NCBI GenBank assembly: GCA_964644025.1
Contig: CAZXVW010000060.1
Location: 1 to 20,504 of the forward strand
Origin: CAZXVW01 sp964644025
Lineage (GTDB): Bacteria > Acidobacteriota > Terriglobia > Bryobacterales > Bryobacteraceae
DNA length: 20,504 nucleotides
Direction: 5' to 3'
This document shows, one piece after another, positions 1 to 7,187 of this stretch; position 1 is the first letter of the stretch, and each line of letters opens with the position of its first letter. The position numbers were made by a program, and so were the translations under genes. The notes beneath the pieces are model-generated. The model was not told where the DNA came from, ran no database searches, and saw only the letters and a list, made by a program, of their open reading frames with translations.

Positions 1-279
1 CCGGTGATGAGACCCGAGCAGGAGCTGGCGTTAGGGTCAGGCGAGACCCGAACAGTGGTCTTTGACTTGGAGGCGGACCATCCACCCCACCAGGGGTGGA
101 TCTATGAGGTGGCGCTGGAGCTCCGCTGGAGGGTTGCCGGCCAGATGCTGGAGCGGGCGCTTACCAGCGGGACTTACCGGCTCGGGTGGCCGGGGCTGCC
201 GCATTGGTCCGAGCCGGGGGCCTCCGGCGGGCCGGCGAGTGCGCCGGTTGTCGATCCCGTGACCGTGGCGGGCCGGTAG
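1..279 (+). CDS. C-terminal fragment of an unrecognised protein (5' end outside window)
   Basis: The frame is open from base 1 to a TAG at 277-279, and the codons before the first ATG (Pro-Val) also read through, so this is most likely the 3' end of a gene that begins upstream. About 92 residues are visible. They alternate hydrophobic and polar residues in two stretches (TVVFDLEAD and IYEVALELRWRV), as in beta-strands of a sandwich or Ig-like domain. They end in a Pro/Gly/Ala-rich tail with no motif. I do not recognise a family. It converges on nadB with only two bases between the stop codons. It could be a chance open frame, but no gene on the other strand occupies this stretch, and base use resembles the neighbours. 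Confidence 0.5.
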   Translation, partial: PVMRPEQELALGSGETRTVVFDLEADHPPHQGWIYEVALELRWRVAGQMLERALTSGTYRLGWPGLPHWSEPGASGGPASAPVVDPVTVAGR

Positions 280-281
280 AG

Positions 282-1796
282 TTACTCCCGGAAGGTGACG
301 TCCTGGCCCTCGCGGACCACCGAATGCTTCCGGAACTCGGGCCGCTTTTCGGGGAAGTCGGTCCGGAAATGTCCTCCGCGGCTTTCCTCGCGGGCCAACG
401 CGCAGCGGGCGATGAGCGAAGCAACAATGTGAATGCTGCGAAGCTCGTACAGGGAACGGCGCGGCTCCAGCCCCGGGACCGGCGACTTGGTGCCGAGGAG
501 CTTGATGGCTTCGGCTAACTGTGGTCCGGACCGCAGGATGCCGCAGTTGCGCCAGGCGATGGCCCGTACCTCCTCGGCCGTGATTCGCGGAAAACGGGGC
601 TCGGCTGGAGGTTCCGGTTCCAGGATGCGCGCGCCGGCCCATTCCTTCATCGCGATGGCGGCGCGGGCGCCGAAGACGACACCCTCGAGAAGGGAATTAC
701 TGGCGAGGCGGTTGGCTCCGTGGACGCCCGTGCAAGCAACCTCTCCAGCGGCGAAAAGCCGCGGCAGATTGGTTCGTCCGTGCAAATCGGTTCGCACGCC
801 GCCCATCGCGTAGTGGGCGGCCGGGTGGACGGGGGCCGGCTGGCGGGTGAGGTCGACGCCATGGCGGAGACAGGTTTCGCAAATCCGCGGGAAACGGCGG
901 CGGACGAAGGCGGCGTCGAGGTGGGTAAGATCCAGGAACATGTGCGGCGAGCCTTCCCGCTGCATCTCCCGGACGATGGCCCGGGAAACCACGTCCCGGG
1001 GCGCCAGCTCCTTCATCTGGTGGTAGCGTTCCATGAACCGCTCGCCGGCCGCATTGCGCAGATAGGCGCCCTCGCCGCGCAGGGCTTCGGAAAGCAAGAA
1101 ACGCGGAGCGCCCTCAACATGCAACGCGGTGGGGTGAAACTGCACGAATTCGATGTCGCTGATCTCGGCCCCGGCCTTGTACGCCGTCGCCACTCCGTCG
1201 CCGGTGGCCACGTCCGGGTTGGTGGTGTTGGTGAAAACGTGTCCCAGGCCGCCGGTGGCCAGCAACGTGGCCCGGGCCTGAATGGCGAACGAGCGCCGCT
1301 GTTTCTCGTCACAAACCATCGCCCCGGCCACGGCGCCCTCGCTCAGGAGCAGATCCGTGATGGCCGAGAAGCTCCGAAACGAAATCTCGGGAATCGAGGC
1401 GGCTTTCTGACGCAGCGCCCGGGCGATCTCTCTGCCGGTCGAGTCGCCGTGGGCGTGCAGAACGCGCCGCCGGCTGTGGGCCGCCTCCCGCGTAAAGGCC
1501 AGGCGCGAGTCTTCTTTGTCAAACTCGGCACCCCAGTCAATCAGTTGCTGAATCGCTCCGGGGCCTTCTTCGACCAGGGTGCGAACAGCCTGCTCGTCGC
1601 ACAGACCATCACCGGCGGCGATGGTGTCTTGCTCGTGCAGCGCGACTTCATCATCGTCGCTCAAGGCGACCGCCACACCGCCCTGGGCATAATGGGACGA
1701 GGACTCCTCCAGGGCGTCCTTGGCCACGACAAGCACGCTACCAGCCTCAGCGAGGTCAATGGCCGCGCGCATTCCCGCGACGCCAGCTCCCACCAC
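282..1796 (-). CDS. nadB: L-aspartate oxidase
   Basis: NadB oxidises L-aspartate to iminoaspartate with FAD, the first step of de novo NAD synthesis in the cytoplasm. The protein shows the FAD dinucleotide fold (VGAGVAGMRAA at the N-terminus), the substrate-loop motif TREAAHSRRRVLHA near residues 102-115, ATGGLGHVF near 180, FVQFHPTAL near 218, GEGAYLRN near 241, PRDVVSRAI, and PVHPAAHYAMGGV near 323-335. The C-terminal helical domain ends in the typical AREESRGGHFRTDFP. The EAAHSRRR form points to NadB rather than succinate dehydrogenase or fumarate reductase flavoprotein. The start is a problem. The GTG used here cuts into the first beta-strand. The in-frame upstream codons read TDFLVVGAG, as expected for the family, but they reach a TGA at 1839-1841 without any ATG, GTG or TTG. 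nadA and nadC are not in the window. Confidence 0.93.
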   Translation of the reverse strand: MVGAGVAGMRAAIDLAEAGSVLVVAKDALEESSSHYAQGGVAVALSDDDEVALHEQDTIAAGDGLCDEQAVRTLVEEGPGAIQQLIDWGAEFDKEDSRLAFTREAAHSRRRVLHAHGDSTGREIARALRQKAASIPEISFRSFSAITDLLLSEGAVAGAMVCDEKQRRSFAIQARATLLATGGLGHVFTNTTNPDVATGDGVATAYKAGAEISDIEFVQFHPTALHVEGAPRFLLSEALRGEGAYLRNAAGERFMERYHQMKELAPRDVVSRAIVREMQREGSPHMFLDLTHLDAAFVRRRFPRICETCLRHGVDLTRQPAPVHPAAHYAMGGVRTDLHGRTNLPRLFAAGEVACTGVHGANRLASNSLLEGVVFGARAAIAMKEWAGARILEPEPPAEPRFPRITAEEVRAIAWRNCGILRSGPQLAEAIKLLGTKSPVPGLEPRRSLYELRSIHIVASLIARCALAREESRGGHFRTDFPEKRPEFRKHSVVREGQDVTFRE

Positions 1797-1860
1797 CAGG
1801 AAATCCGTCTGTATGTGATCCGTCTGTTGAGGCGTAACTCAACCATGTTACAACGTTTGT

Positions 1861-2949
1861 ATGCCCAGCTTCGAAGTCAGCACCCGCCAGCGCCACTATC
1901 CGGCCGTGGTCGAGCGCGGCGCGCTGGCGAGGGTGGCGGCACACATTCCCCCGGCGGCGGGCAAGGTGTTTGTCATCACCACCGCAGATGTGTGGATGCT
2001 TCACGGGGACAAGCTCGCAGCGGCGCTCAGCGGCCGTGAGCATGACGTCCTGTTCTTTCCCGGGGGAGAGGAACGCAAGCGCCTTTCGGAGGTCGAGCGG
2101 CTCGCCGAACAAATGGTGGCGGCCGGCGGGGACCGCTCGAGCGTGGTCGTCGCCTTCGGAGGCGGCATTGTCAACGACGTCGGCGGCTTCGTGGCCGCCA
2201 CCTTCATGCGCGGCGTTCCGGTCATTCAGGTGCCGACCACCCTGCTGGCCCAGGTGGACGCGGGCGTAGGCGGAAAGACAGGCGTGAATCTCGCTTCCGG
2301 CAAGAACCTGGTGGGCGCTTTCCACCAGCCGCTGGCCGCGTTGATCGATCCCGAGGTCCTGGAAACCTTGCCGGAGCGCGAATACCGCGCGGGTTTGTAT
2401 GAAGTTCTGAAGACCGGAGTGATCCGGAGCGAACGGCTCTTCCGCTTGATGGCGGAACAGCCGGAAAAGGTGCGCGCGCGGGACCCCGAAGCGGTTCTGC
2501 AGATGGTCACGCAGTCGGTGGCCGTCAAGGCTGAGGTCGTCAGCGCCGATGAACGCGAAGCGGACTTGCGGCGAATCCTCAACTTCGGCCACACGCTGGG
2601 ACACGCCCTGGAAGCCGAGACCGGCTACGCACGGTTTCTGCACGGGGAAGCCGTCGCGTTCGGGATGCGAGCAGCGACGCACCTGGCCGTGATGAGAGGA
2701 GATCTGGGCTCCGGGGAGGGCCGGCGGATTCTTCAAGCAGTCGACCTCTATGGACCAATTCCGCCCGTGGAGGGGATCGAGGCGGCCAACCTGGTCCTCC
2801 GGCTCGGCAGGGATAAGAAGACGATCCGGGGAACCGTCCACTTTGTGCTGCCCGTGAGGATCGGGGAGGTCAAAGTGGTCTCCGGAGTGGATGAGCGTCT
2901 CATTTTGAAGGCCGCTCAAACGGCGCTGGACGAGCTGGCGGGGAAATGA
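1861..2949 (+). CDS. aroB: 3-dehydroquinate synthase
   Basis: AroB converts DAHP to 3-dehydroquinate, the second step of the shikimate pathway, using NAD+ and a divalent metal. The 362-residue length is normal. Visible motifs are GGGIVNDVGGFVAATFMRGVP at about 100-120, VPTTLLAQVDAGVGGKTGVN at 124-143, GKNLVGAFHQP at 147-157, LNFGHTLGHALE at 240-251 and HGEAVAFGM at 261-269. The expected metal ligands are Glu181, His244 and His261. The ATG is the only possible start, since an in-frame TGA lies at 1828-1830. No Shine-Dalgarno sequence precedes it, so it may be leaderless or weakly initiated. The last four bases overlap menG (ATGA), which suggests translational coupling. It is divergent from nadB. 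Confidence 0.97.
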   Translation: MPSFEVSTRQRHYPAVVERGALARVAAHIPPAAGKVFVITTADVWMLHGDKLAAALSGREHDVLFFPGGEERKRLSEVERLAEQMVAAGGDRSSVVVAFGGGIVNDVGGFVAATFMRGVPVIQVPTTLLAQVDAGVGGKTGVNLASGKNLVGAFHQPLAALIDPEVLETLPEREYRAGLYEVLKTGVIRSERLFRLMAEQPEKVRARDPEAVLQMVTQSVAVKAEVVSADEREADLRRILNFGHTLGHALEAETGYARFLHGEAVAFGMRAATHLAVMRGDLGSGEGRRILQAVDLYGPIPPVEGIEAANLVLRLGRDKKTIRGTVHFVLPVRIGEVKVVSGVDERLILKAAQTALDELAGK

Positions 2950-3686
2950 ACCGCGGCGCCTTGCCTGCCGGCACGGCCGGGGAAGACCAGGCGGCCCGCC
3001 GCGTGCGCGAGATGTTCGGGCGCGTGGCCCGCCGCTACGACCTGCTGAACCACCTGCTCTCTTTCCACGCGGATCGCTACTGGCGCGCCCGCACCGTGCG
3101 CCGCCTGCGCGGTGCGCTGGAGAAACCAGGCGTACGAGTGCTCGATATTTGCTGCGGGAGCGGGGATCTGTCGCTGGCGCTGGCGCGCCGTTGCCGGGGC
3201 CGCGTATTCGGATGCGACTTTTCCCGCCCGATGCTCGTGGAGGCGCAGCGCAAGATCCGGCGGGGGAACGCCGTGGCAGCCCTGCTGGAAGCCGACGCGC
3301 TGCGGTTGCCGTTCCCGGATCACTGCATAGATGTGATCACGGCTGCCTTTGGGTTCCGCAATCTCGTCAATTACGGCGCCGGGTTGGCCGAAATGCTGCG
3401 GGTGCTGCGGCCGGGAGGGATGGCGGCCATCCTGGAATTTTCCCGGCCGCCAAACCGGTGGTTTCGAGCCGCCTATGATTTCTATTCGCGGAACTTGCTG
3501 CCCTTCATCGGCGGCCGGCTCTCGGGTTCCCGGGAAGCCTACGCCTATTTGCCGGATTCGGTGCGGAAGTTTCCCGATGCCGGAGAACTGGAGTGGTGGA
3601 TGCGGGACGCCGGCTTTCGTGACGTGGAGTTTCTGAGAATGACGGGCGGCATCGTGGCGCTCCACGTCGGCAAAGCGGCAAGCTGA
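2946..3686 (+). CDS. menG: Demethylmenaquinone C-methyltransferase (MenG/UbiE family)
   Basis: This SAM-dependent enzyme adds the final ring methyl group of menaquinone (or of 2-polyprenyl-6-methoxybenzoquinol in ubiquinone makers). At 246 residues it has the family length. It carries the first UbiE signature, YDLLNHLLSFHADRYWR at 31-47, the SAM motif VLDICCGSGD at 65-74, the acidic loop CDFS at 90-93, and the second signature RVLRPGG at 152-158. The conserved C-terminal block YLPDSVRKFPDAGEL is at 201-215. The ATG sits in an ATGA overlap with the aroB stop, with a short G-rich stretch (2940-2943) just before it. Pairing with aroB is sensible because menaquinone is made from chorismate. The menaquinone role rather than ubiquinone is inferred from the likely phylum. 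Confidence 0.93.
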   Translation: MNRGALPAGTAGEDQAARRVREMFGRVARRYDLLNHLLSFHADRYWRARTVRRLRGALEKPGVRVLDICCGSGDLSLALARRCRGRVFGCDFSRPMLVEAQRKIRRGNAVAALLEADALRLPFPDHCIDVITAAFGFRNLVNYGAGLAEMLRVLRPGGMAAILEFSRPPNRWFRAAYDFYSRNLLPFIGGRLSGSREAYAYLPDSVRKFPDAGELEWWMRDAGFRDVEFLRMTGGIVALHVGKAAS

Positions 3687-3706
3687 GCACCGCGGCGGTT
3701 CCCGCC

Positions 3707-4003
3707 TTACTCAACGATCGCCTTCTCGATGGCTTGTTCGAGCTCCTCCCTGGTAAGGCTGGTGCTGATGAACAGTTCCTGCCGGGCCCCGGCGGAAAAG
3801 GCGATGGCCTTCCAGCCGTTGGTGGTCGGGACCGTCACACGAACTTTGACCGGCCCGCGCGCTTTGCGCACCTGGCGGATCACGCCGGGAATCACCGAGC
3901 GGACCTTCGCCTCTTGCGCCAGCAGCCGCTCGAGGAATTCCCGCACGCCCGGAATGATGCTGTGTTCCACCTTCAGCTTCCCTCTGGCGGTCCTGAGTTT
4001 CAA
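3707..4003 (-). CDS. Small DUF2103-like conserved protein
   Basis: This is a 98-residue protein with no signal peptide or membrane segment. It contains KVEHSIIPGVREFLERL (11-27), VRSVIPGVIRQVR (34-46), and then VKVRVTVPTTNGWKAIAFSAGARQELFIST. The paired 'hS.IPG' and 'hIPG.I' segments followed by two strands resemble what I remember of DUF2103, a small family sometimes described as metal-binding with no proven function. That assignment is from memory and needs a profile search. The start is a TTG preceded by a strong AAAGGGAG seven bases upstream. It lies 58 bp downstream of pcm on the same strand, so the two are probably cotranscribed. It converges with menG, with 20 bp between the stops. Confidence 0.75.
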   Translation of the reverse strand: MKLRTARGKLKVEHSIIPGVREFLERLLAQEAKVRSVIPGVIRQVRKARGPVKVRVTVPTTNGWKAIAFSAGARQELFISTSLTREELEQAIEKAIVE

Positions 4004-4061
4004 TGGCTGGCTCCCTTTCAGAAAGATGCAGCGCAGGCACTCCTGCCCGCGCCCGGCAGCC

Positions 4062-4727
4062 TCAGGCGAGCTTCCATCCCTGCCCGCCGCGCAACGGAAC
4101 GAACCGGCAGCGCGCCGCGGTCTTCGACGAGCTTTTCCCCTTCGATTTCGTAACTACCAGCAGTTCCTGCTCGTCGAGCTCGCCCACTGGAATCACCATC
4201 CGGCCACCGTCCTTCAACTGTTCAAGCAAGGCCTCCGGGACATCAGGGGCGGCGGCGGCCACCGAGATGGCGTCGTAAGGCGCCAGGGGGGAGTAGCCCA
4301 GCGAGCCGTCGCCGGTGATGACGCGGACCTTGCCGGCGAATCCTGCCTCCTCGAGGTTGCGGCGCGCCTGCTCCGCCAGCTCCCGCACGATTTCCACCGA
4401 AATCACTTCCCGGGCAAGGCTGGCCAGCACGGCGGCGTGATAGCCGCAGCCGGTGCCGACTTCCAGCACGGTTTCATCCCCGGTCAGCTTGAGCAACTGC
4501 GCCATCAGCGCCGTCATGTAAGGCTGGGAGATGGTCTGGCCGTAGCCGATCGAGACCGGCTCGTCCACGTAAGCCCACTCGCGCTCGCTTTCCGGGACGA
4601 AAATCTCGCGGGGGATGCTTCCCATCGCTTCCAGCACGCGGGCGTCGTGGATGCCGCGGCGCTTGAGCTGGTTTTCGACCATGTACCAGCGTTGCGCCTC
4701 CCAGCCGGTTTTCGTTCCGGTCACCAA
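4062..4727 (-). CDS. pcm: Protein-L-isoaspartate O-methyltransferase
   Basis: Pcm methylates isoaspartyl residues in aged proteins with SAM and so starts their repair. The 221-residue product has MVENQLKRRGIHDARVLEAM at 16-35, VPRE-like IPREIFVP at 38-45, the active-site block GYGQTISQPYMTALM at 61-75 (catalytic Ser67), the SAM motif VLEVGTGCGYHAAVLA at 87-102, and GDGSLGY followed by PYDAISVAAAAP. All family landmarks are present. The C-terminal tail is lysine/serine-rich (TKSKGKSSSK) before the last strand. The start is uncertain: TTG at 4727 (or GTG at 4724) follows a GAGGA placed very close. The ATG at 4682 would begin exactly at the conserved MVE but has no well-spaced ribosome site. It sits 123 bp downstream of the DUF362 gene. 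Confidence 0.94.
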   Translation of the reverse strand: MVTGTKTGWEAQRWYMVENQLKRRGIHDARVLEAMGSIPREIFVPESEREWAYVDEPVSIGYGQTISQPYMTALMAQLLKLTGDETVLEVGTGCGYHAAVLASLAREVISVEIVRELAEQARRNLEEAGFAGKVRVITGDGSLGYSPLAPYDAISVAAAAPDVPEALLEQLKDGGRMVIPVGELDEQELLVVTKSKGKSSSKTAARCRFVPLRGGQGWKLA

Positions 4728-4850
4728 TCCTCATTGTGCTACAGGAAGAGGCCGGCAGGGACGAAGCAAAGGCAGCTCATCCGCTGGCCACGGGTCTATT
4801 GGTCGAGTCCCGGCGGGCCGATGGCTCGCGAACCGGCAGCCGGTGCGGCT

Positions 4851-5900
4851 TTAGCCGAGCTTCGGCGGCAACTCCTCCATCGGTCCCATCCACTGGAGTT
4901 CCCGCTCGATGTCCCGGTGCAAGACGTACTTCTTCTTCACCTGGTCCAGTTCGGCCCCGACGATGTTGATCTTGGCGAGATCGTACTGGCCGAGGCCAAC
5001 CTGGTGGCAGAAATTCAAGTACCCGAGCCAGGCCGGATTGATCCCCATTGCCTCCACCGCCACGCGGTCCGCCGCGATGTAGTCGGCCGAAGCAATGGCG
5101 AGTTTCGACTCCACGGGCGTGCCGGAAGAGGGGCCATTGCCCTCCATGCCTTCGAAGCCGTCGATGACCGTGGCGCCCCAGAACGGCCGCAATTTCTGGG
5201 CCGTGAGCATGATGTCGTAATGGGTCTGCCGGACACCGCCGTGGTAGTTCCGCTTGTCGTTCCACCGCTTGGTCTCTTTCGGCCCCGAGCGCAGCGGCGC
5301 GCCGAGGGCCATGTTCTTCACCGACAGCGTCGCCACTACGGTGTTGTGTGTCTTCATCAGCGCTGAGCAGATGATGAAGGCATCCGGGTCCAGCAGCCGT
5401 TTCGCCAGCCGCGTGGCCACCGGATGAAGGTCCCCGTCCAGCAAGTAGATCACCTCGTAAAGCCCCTCCTCATTCAGGTCCACCAATCGCACGTTGAGGC
5501 TTTTGTACTCGCCCGGCAGGCGGGTATAGTAGAACGCCTCAAACGCATCCCAGGTATTGCCCGCCGAGGACTCGGCAATCACCACCTGCTTATGGTACGG
5601 CTCAAGGAAGTCCAGAATGCCGCGAAGCGCGTCAGCGTGGGTGGTGGCCAGCGGAGTTCGTGTCGAGACGTCGTTCGGCTTGATAATGACGTAGCCCTTC
5701 CGGCGCAAGGCGGGAGCAATCTGCTTCTCGATTGCTTTCAGCGAATCATAGACGTTCTTGCGGCGGTCCTCGCCGTGAATCAGTGCGACCGTCGCGCGGC
5801 GGTCATAGGGAGGAATAGGGGCCTGGGCGTGACCGAGTCGCGCGGCAACCCCGGCGCCGGCGGCAAGACGAAACAGGTTTCTTCGGGTGAGTCCGGTCAT
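4851..5900 (-). CDS. Tat-exported DUF362 domain protein
   Basis: The 349-residue product starts with a twin-arginine signal, TRRNLFRLAAGAGVAARLGHAQA (5-27), so it is probably exported folded. The body matches DUF362, a family of unknown reaction. Landmarks are VIIKPNDVS at 71-79, VIAESSAG at 107-114, FIICSALMKTHNTVVATLSVKNMALGAP at 175-202, VIDGFEGMEGNGPSSGTPV at 245-263 and SADYIAADRVAVEAMGI at 271-287. Many DUF362 proteins carry a ferredoxin domain. This one has only two cysteines and no 4Fe-4S motif, so any redox partner must be separate. The ATG follows GGGAGG at nine bases. It is divergent from a Tat-signal Fe-S aldo/keto reductase across 114 bp. The divergent arrangement hints at a shared envelope role, but this is inference. 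Confidence 0.9.
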   Translation of the reverse strand: MTGLTRRNLFRLAAGAGVAARLGHAQAPIPPYDRRATVALIHGEDRRKNVYDSLKAIEKQIAPALRRKGYVIIKPNDVSTRTPLATTHADALRGILDFLEPYHKQVVIAESSAGNTWDAFEAFYYTRLPGEYKSLNVRLVDLNEEGLYEVIYLLDGDLHPVATRLAKRLLDPDAFIICSALMKTHNTVVATLSVKNMALGAPLRSGPKETKRWNDKRNYHGGVRQTHYDIMLTAQKLRPFWGATVIDGFEGMEGNGPSSGTPVESKLAIASADYIAADRVAVEAMGINPAWLGYLNFCHQVGLGQYDLAKINIVGAELDQVKKKYVLHRDIERELQWMGPMEELPPKLG

Positions 5901-5944
5901 CGAGAATAACCTCCCAGTAATGGTGAAGCCAGCGCCCCTTCTTT

Positions 5945-5958
5945 GCCCGCCAGCGGGC
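5945..5958. other. Short GC inverted repeat in the DUF362 leader
   Basis: GCCCGC and GCGGGC are separated by two bases, so a real hairpin would have four pairs and a larger loop. It lies in the predicted transcript leader of the DUF362 gene, downstream of its -10 box. It could be an operator or simply GC-rich noise. Confidence 0.25.
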
Positions 5959-5987
5959 GGATCTGGAACGAAAGCCTCTCAAACTCG

Positions 5988-5995
5988 ATTATACT
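5988..5995. promoter_or_regulatory. Overlapping divergent -10 boxes between DUF362 and aldo/keto reductase genes
   Basis: Read on the minus strand, 5993-5988 is a perfect TATAAT, pointing at the DUF362 gene. Read on the plus strand, 5990-5995 is TATACT (five of six), pointing at the reductase. The two share four bases. Neither has a good -35 hexamer at 16-18 bp. This is the only perfect TATAAT I noticed between genes in this GC-rich window. The plus transcript would have a very short leader, with the AGGAGG at 6005-6010 near its 5' end. Confidence 0.45.
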
Positions 5996-6014
5996 GTGGG
6001 CAATAGGAGGTCAC

Positions 6015-7187
6015 ATGGAATCCAGTTCCTCTCGTCGTCGTTTTCTCACTGCGGGGCTGGCGCTACCCGCGGCCGGCCTGGCCGCCGGCCGCCGTCAATT
6101 CCCCGCCGTGCAACCGCCCCTGCAACTGGCAGCAGACAAGGCCCCGGAACTGCGTTACCGGGTGCTCGGAAGCACCGGCTTGAAGGTCACCGCCGTCGGT
6201 ATGGGCTGTATGATCACGTCCGACCCGATCGTCATTGAACGGGCGGCGGACATCGGCATCAACTACTTCGACACGGCGCGCAGCTACCAGGGCGGCAACA
6301 ATGAACGCATGGTGGGCGCCGCATTGAAGTCGAGGCGGAAGGATATCGTCCTTTCCACCAAAACCCACGCGCGATCCAAGTCTCGGGCTTTGGAGGACCT
6401 GAATACCAGCCTCAAGGAACTGGGAACGGATTACCTCGATATCTGGTTCCTCCATGGTAAGAGCCGTCCGGAGCAGATTACCGATGAACTGCTCGAGGCC
6501 CTCCAGGCAGCCAAGAAGGAGGGCAAGACCCGGTTTTGCGGTTTCAGTACGCACCGCAACCAGAAAGAACTTCTGCGGGCGATGGCCGGCAATCCCGAAA
6601 TCGACGTCATCCTCACCGCCTACAACTTCACCATGGACGACGATTTGACCAAGGCGATCGAGTTCGCGCGGAAAGCCGGCAAGGGCGTGATCGCCATGAA
6701 AGTCATGGCCGGGGGATTTCGAAGAATCCGCCCCGGCAACCCACTGTATGACAAGCTTCACCAAGAGGGGACCATGGTGGCGGCGCTCAAGTGGGTGTTG
6801 AGCCATCAAAGCATTGATACGACGATCCCCAGCATCACGGACCTGGAACAGCTCGACGAAAACGTGCGCGCCATGTCGGGGGAATTCACTGAGCAGGACC
6901 GCAAACTGCTGGCCCGGCAACTGGACTACATCCGTCCGCTCTACTGCCGGATGTGCGGCGCCTGCGAGGGCCAGTGCCCGAAGGGGGTGCCGGTTTCCGA
7001 CATCTTGCGGCACCTCTCATACGCGGAGGGTTACGGACAGTTCCAACTGGGGCGCGAGAGTTTCCTGGCGCTGCCGCGCCAGGTGCGGGAGGTCCGCTGC
7101 GCCGATTGCGAGGAATGCGTTGTCGAGTGCCCGAACGGCGTCCGGGTGGCCGAGCGTCTCACCCGCGCCCAGGAGCTGTTTGCATGA
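6015..7187 (+). CDS. Tat-exported aldo/keto reductase with C-terminal double 4Fe-4S motif
   Basis: This is a 390-residue protein. Residues 1-25 form a twin-arginine signal (SSRRRFLTAGLALPAAGLAAG), so it likely acts outside the cytoplasmic membrane. Residues 47-300 are an aldo/keto reductase barrel starting RVLGSTGLKVTAVGMG, with the catalytic tetrad Asp86, Tyr91 (FDTARSY), Lys116 (STKTH) and His147 (FLHG). The C-terminus has two CxxCxxCxxxCP clusters, at Cys311/314/317/321 and Cys362/365/368/372, as in bacterial-type ferredoxins. The family is known as Fe-S aldo/keto reductases; substrate is unknown. How a nicotinamide-using fold works after Tat export is unclear; the cofactor could be bound before export, or the electrons could pass through the clusters. 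The ATG was chosen because AGGAGG lies four bases upstream and the Tat signal starts there. It overlaps the DUF6599-like gene by four bases. Confidence 0.93.
   Translation: MESSSSRRRFLTAGLALPAAGLAAGRRQFPAVQPPLQLAADKAPELRYRVLGSTGLKVTAVGMGCMITSDPIVIERAADIGINYFDTARSYQGGNNERMVGAALKSRRKDIVLSTKTHARSKSRALEDLNTSLKELGTDYLDIWFLHGKSRPEQITDELLEALQAAKKEGKTRFCGFSTHRNQKELLRAMAGNPEIDVILTAYNFTMDDDLTKAIEFARKAGKGVIAMKVMAGGFRRIRPGNPLYDKLHQEGTMVAALKWVLSHQSIDTTIPSITDLEQLDENVRAMSGEFTEQDRKLLARQLDYIRPLYCRMCGACEGQCPKGVPVSDILRHLSYAEGYGQFQLGRESFLALPRQVREVRCADCEECVVECPNGVRVAERLTRAQELFA

Noticed and set aside
4785..4830. A tRNA T-arm-like stretch (GGTCGAGTCCC) between the DUF362 gene and pcm.
   Set aside because: The rest does not fold into acceptor, D and anticodon arms, and the loop lacks the TTC start, so it is not a tRNA.
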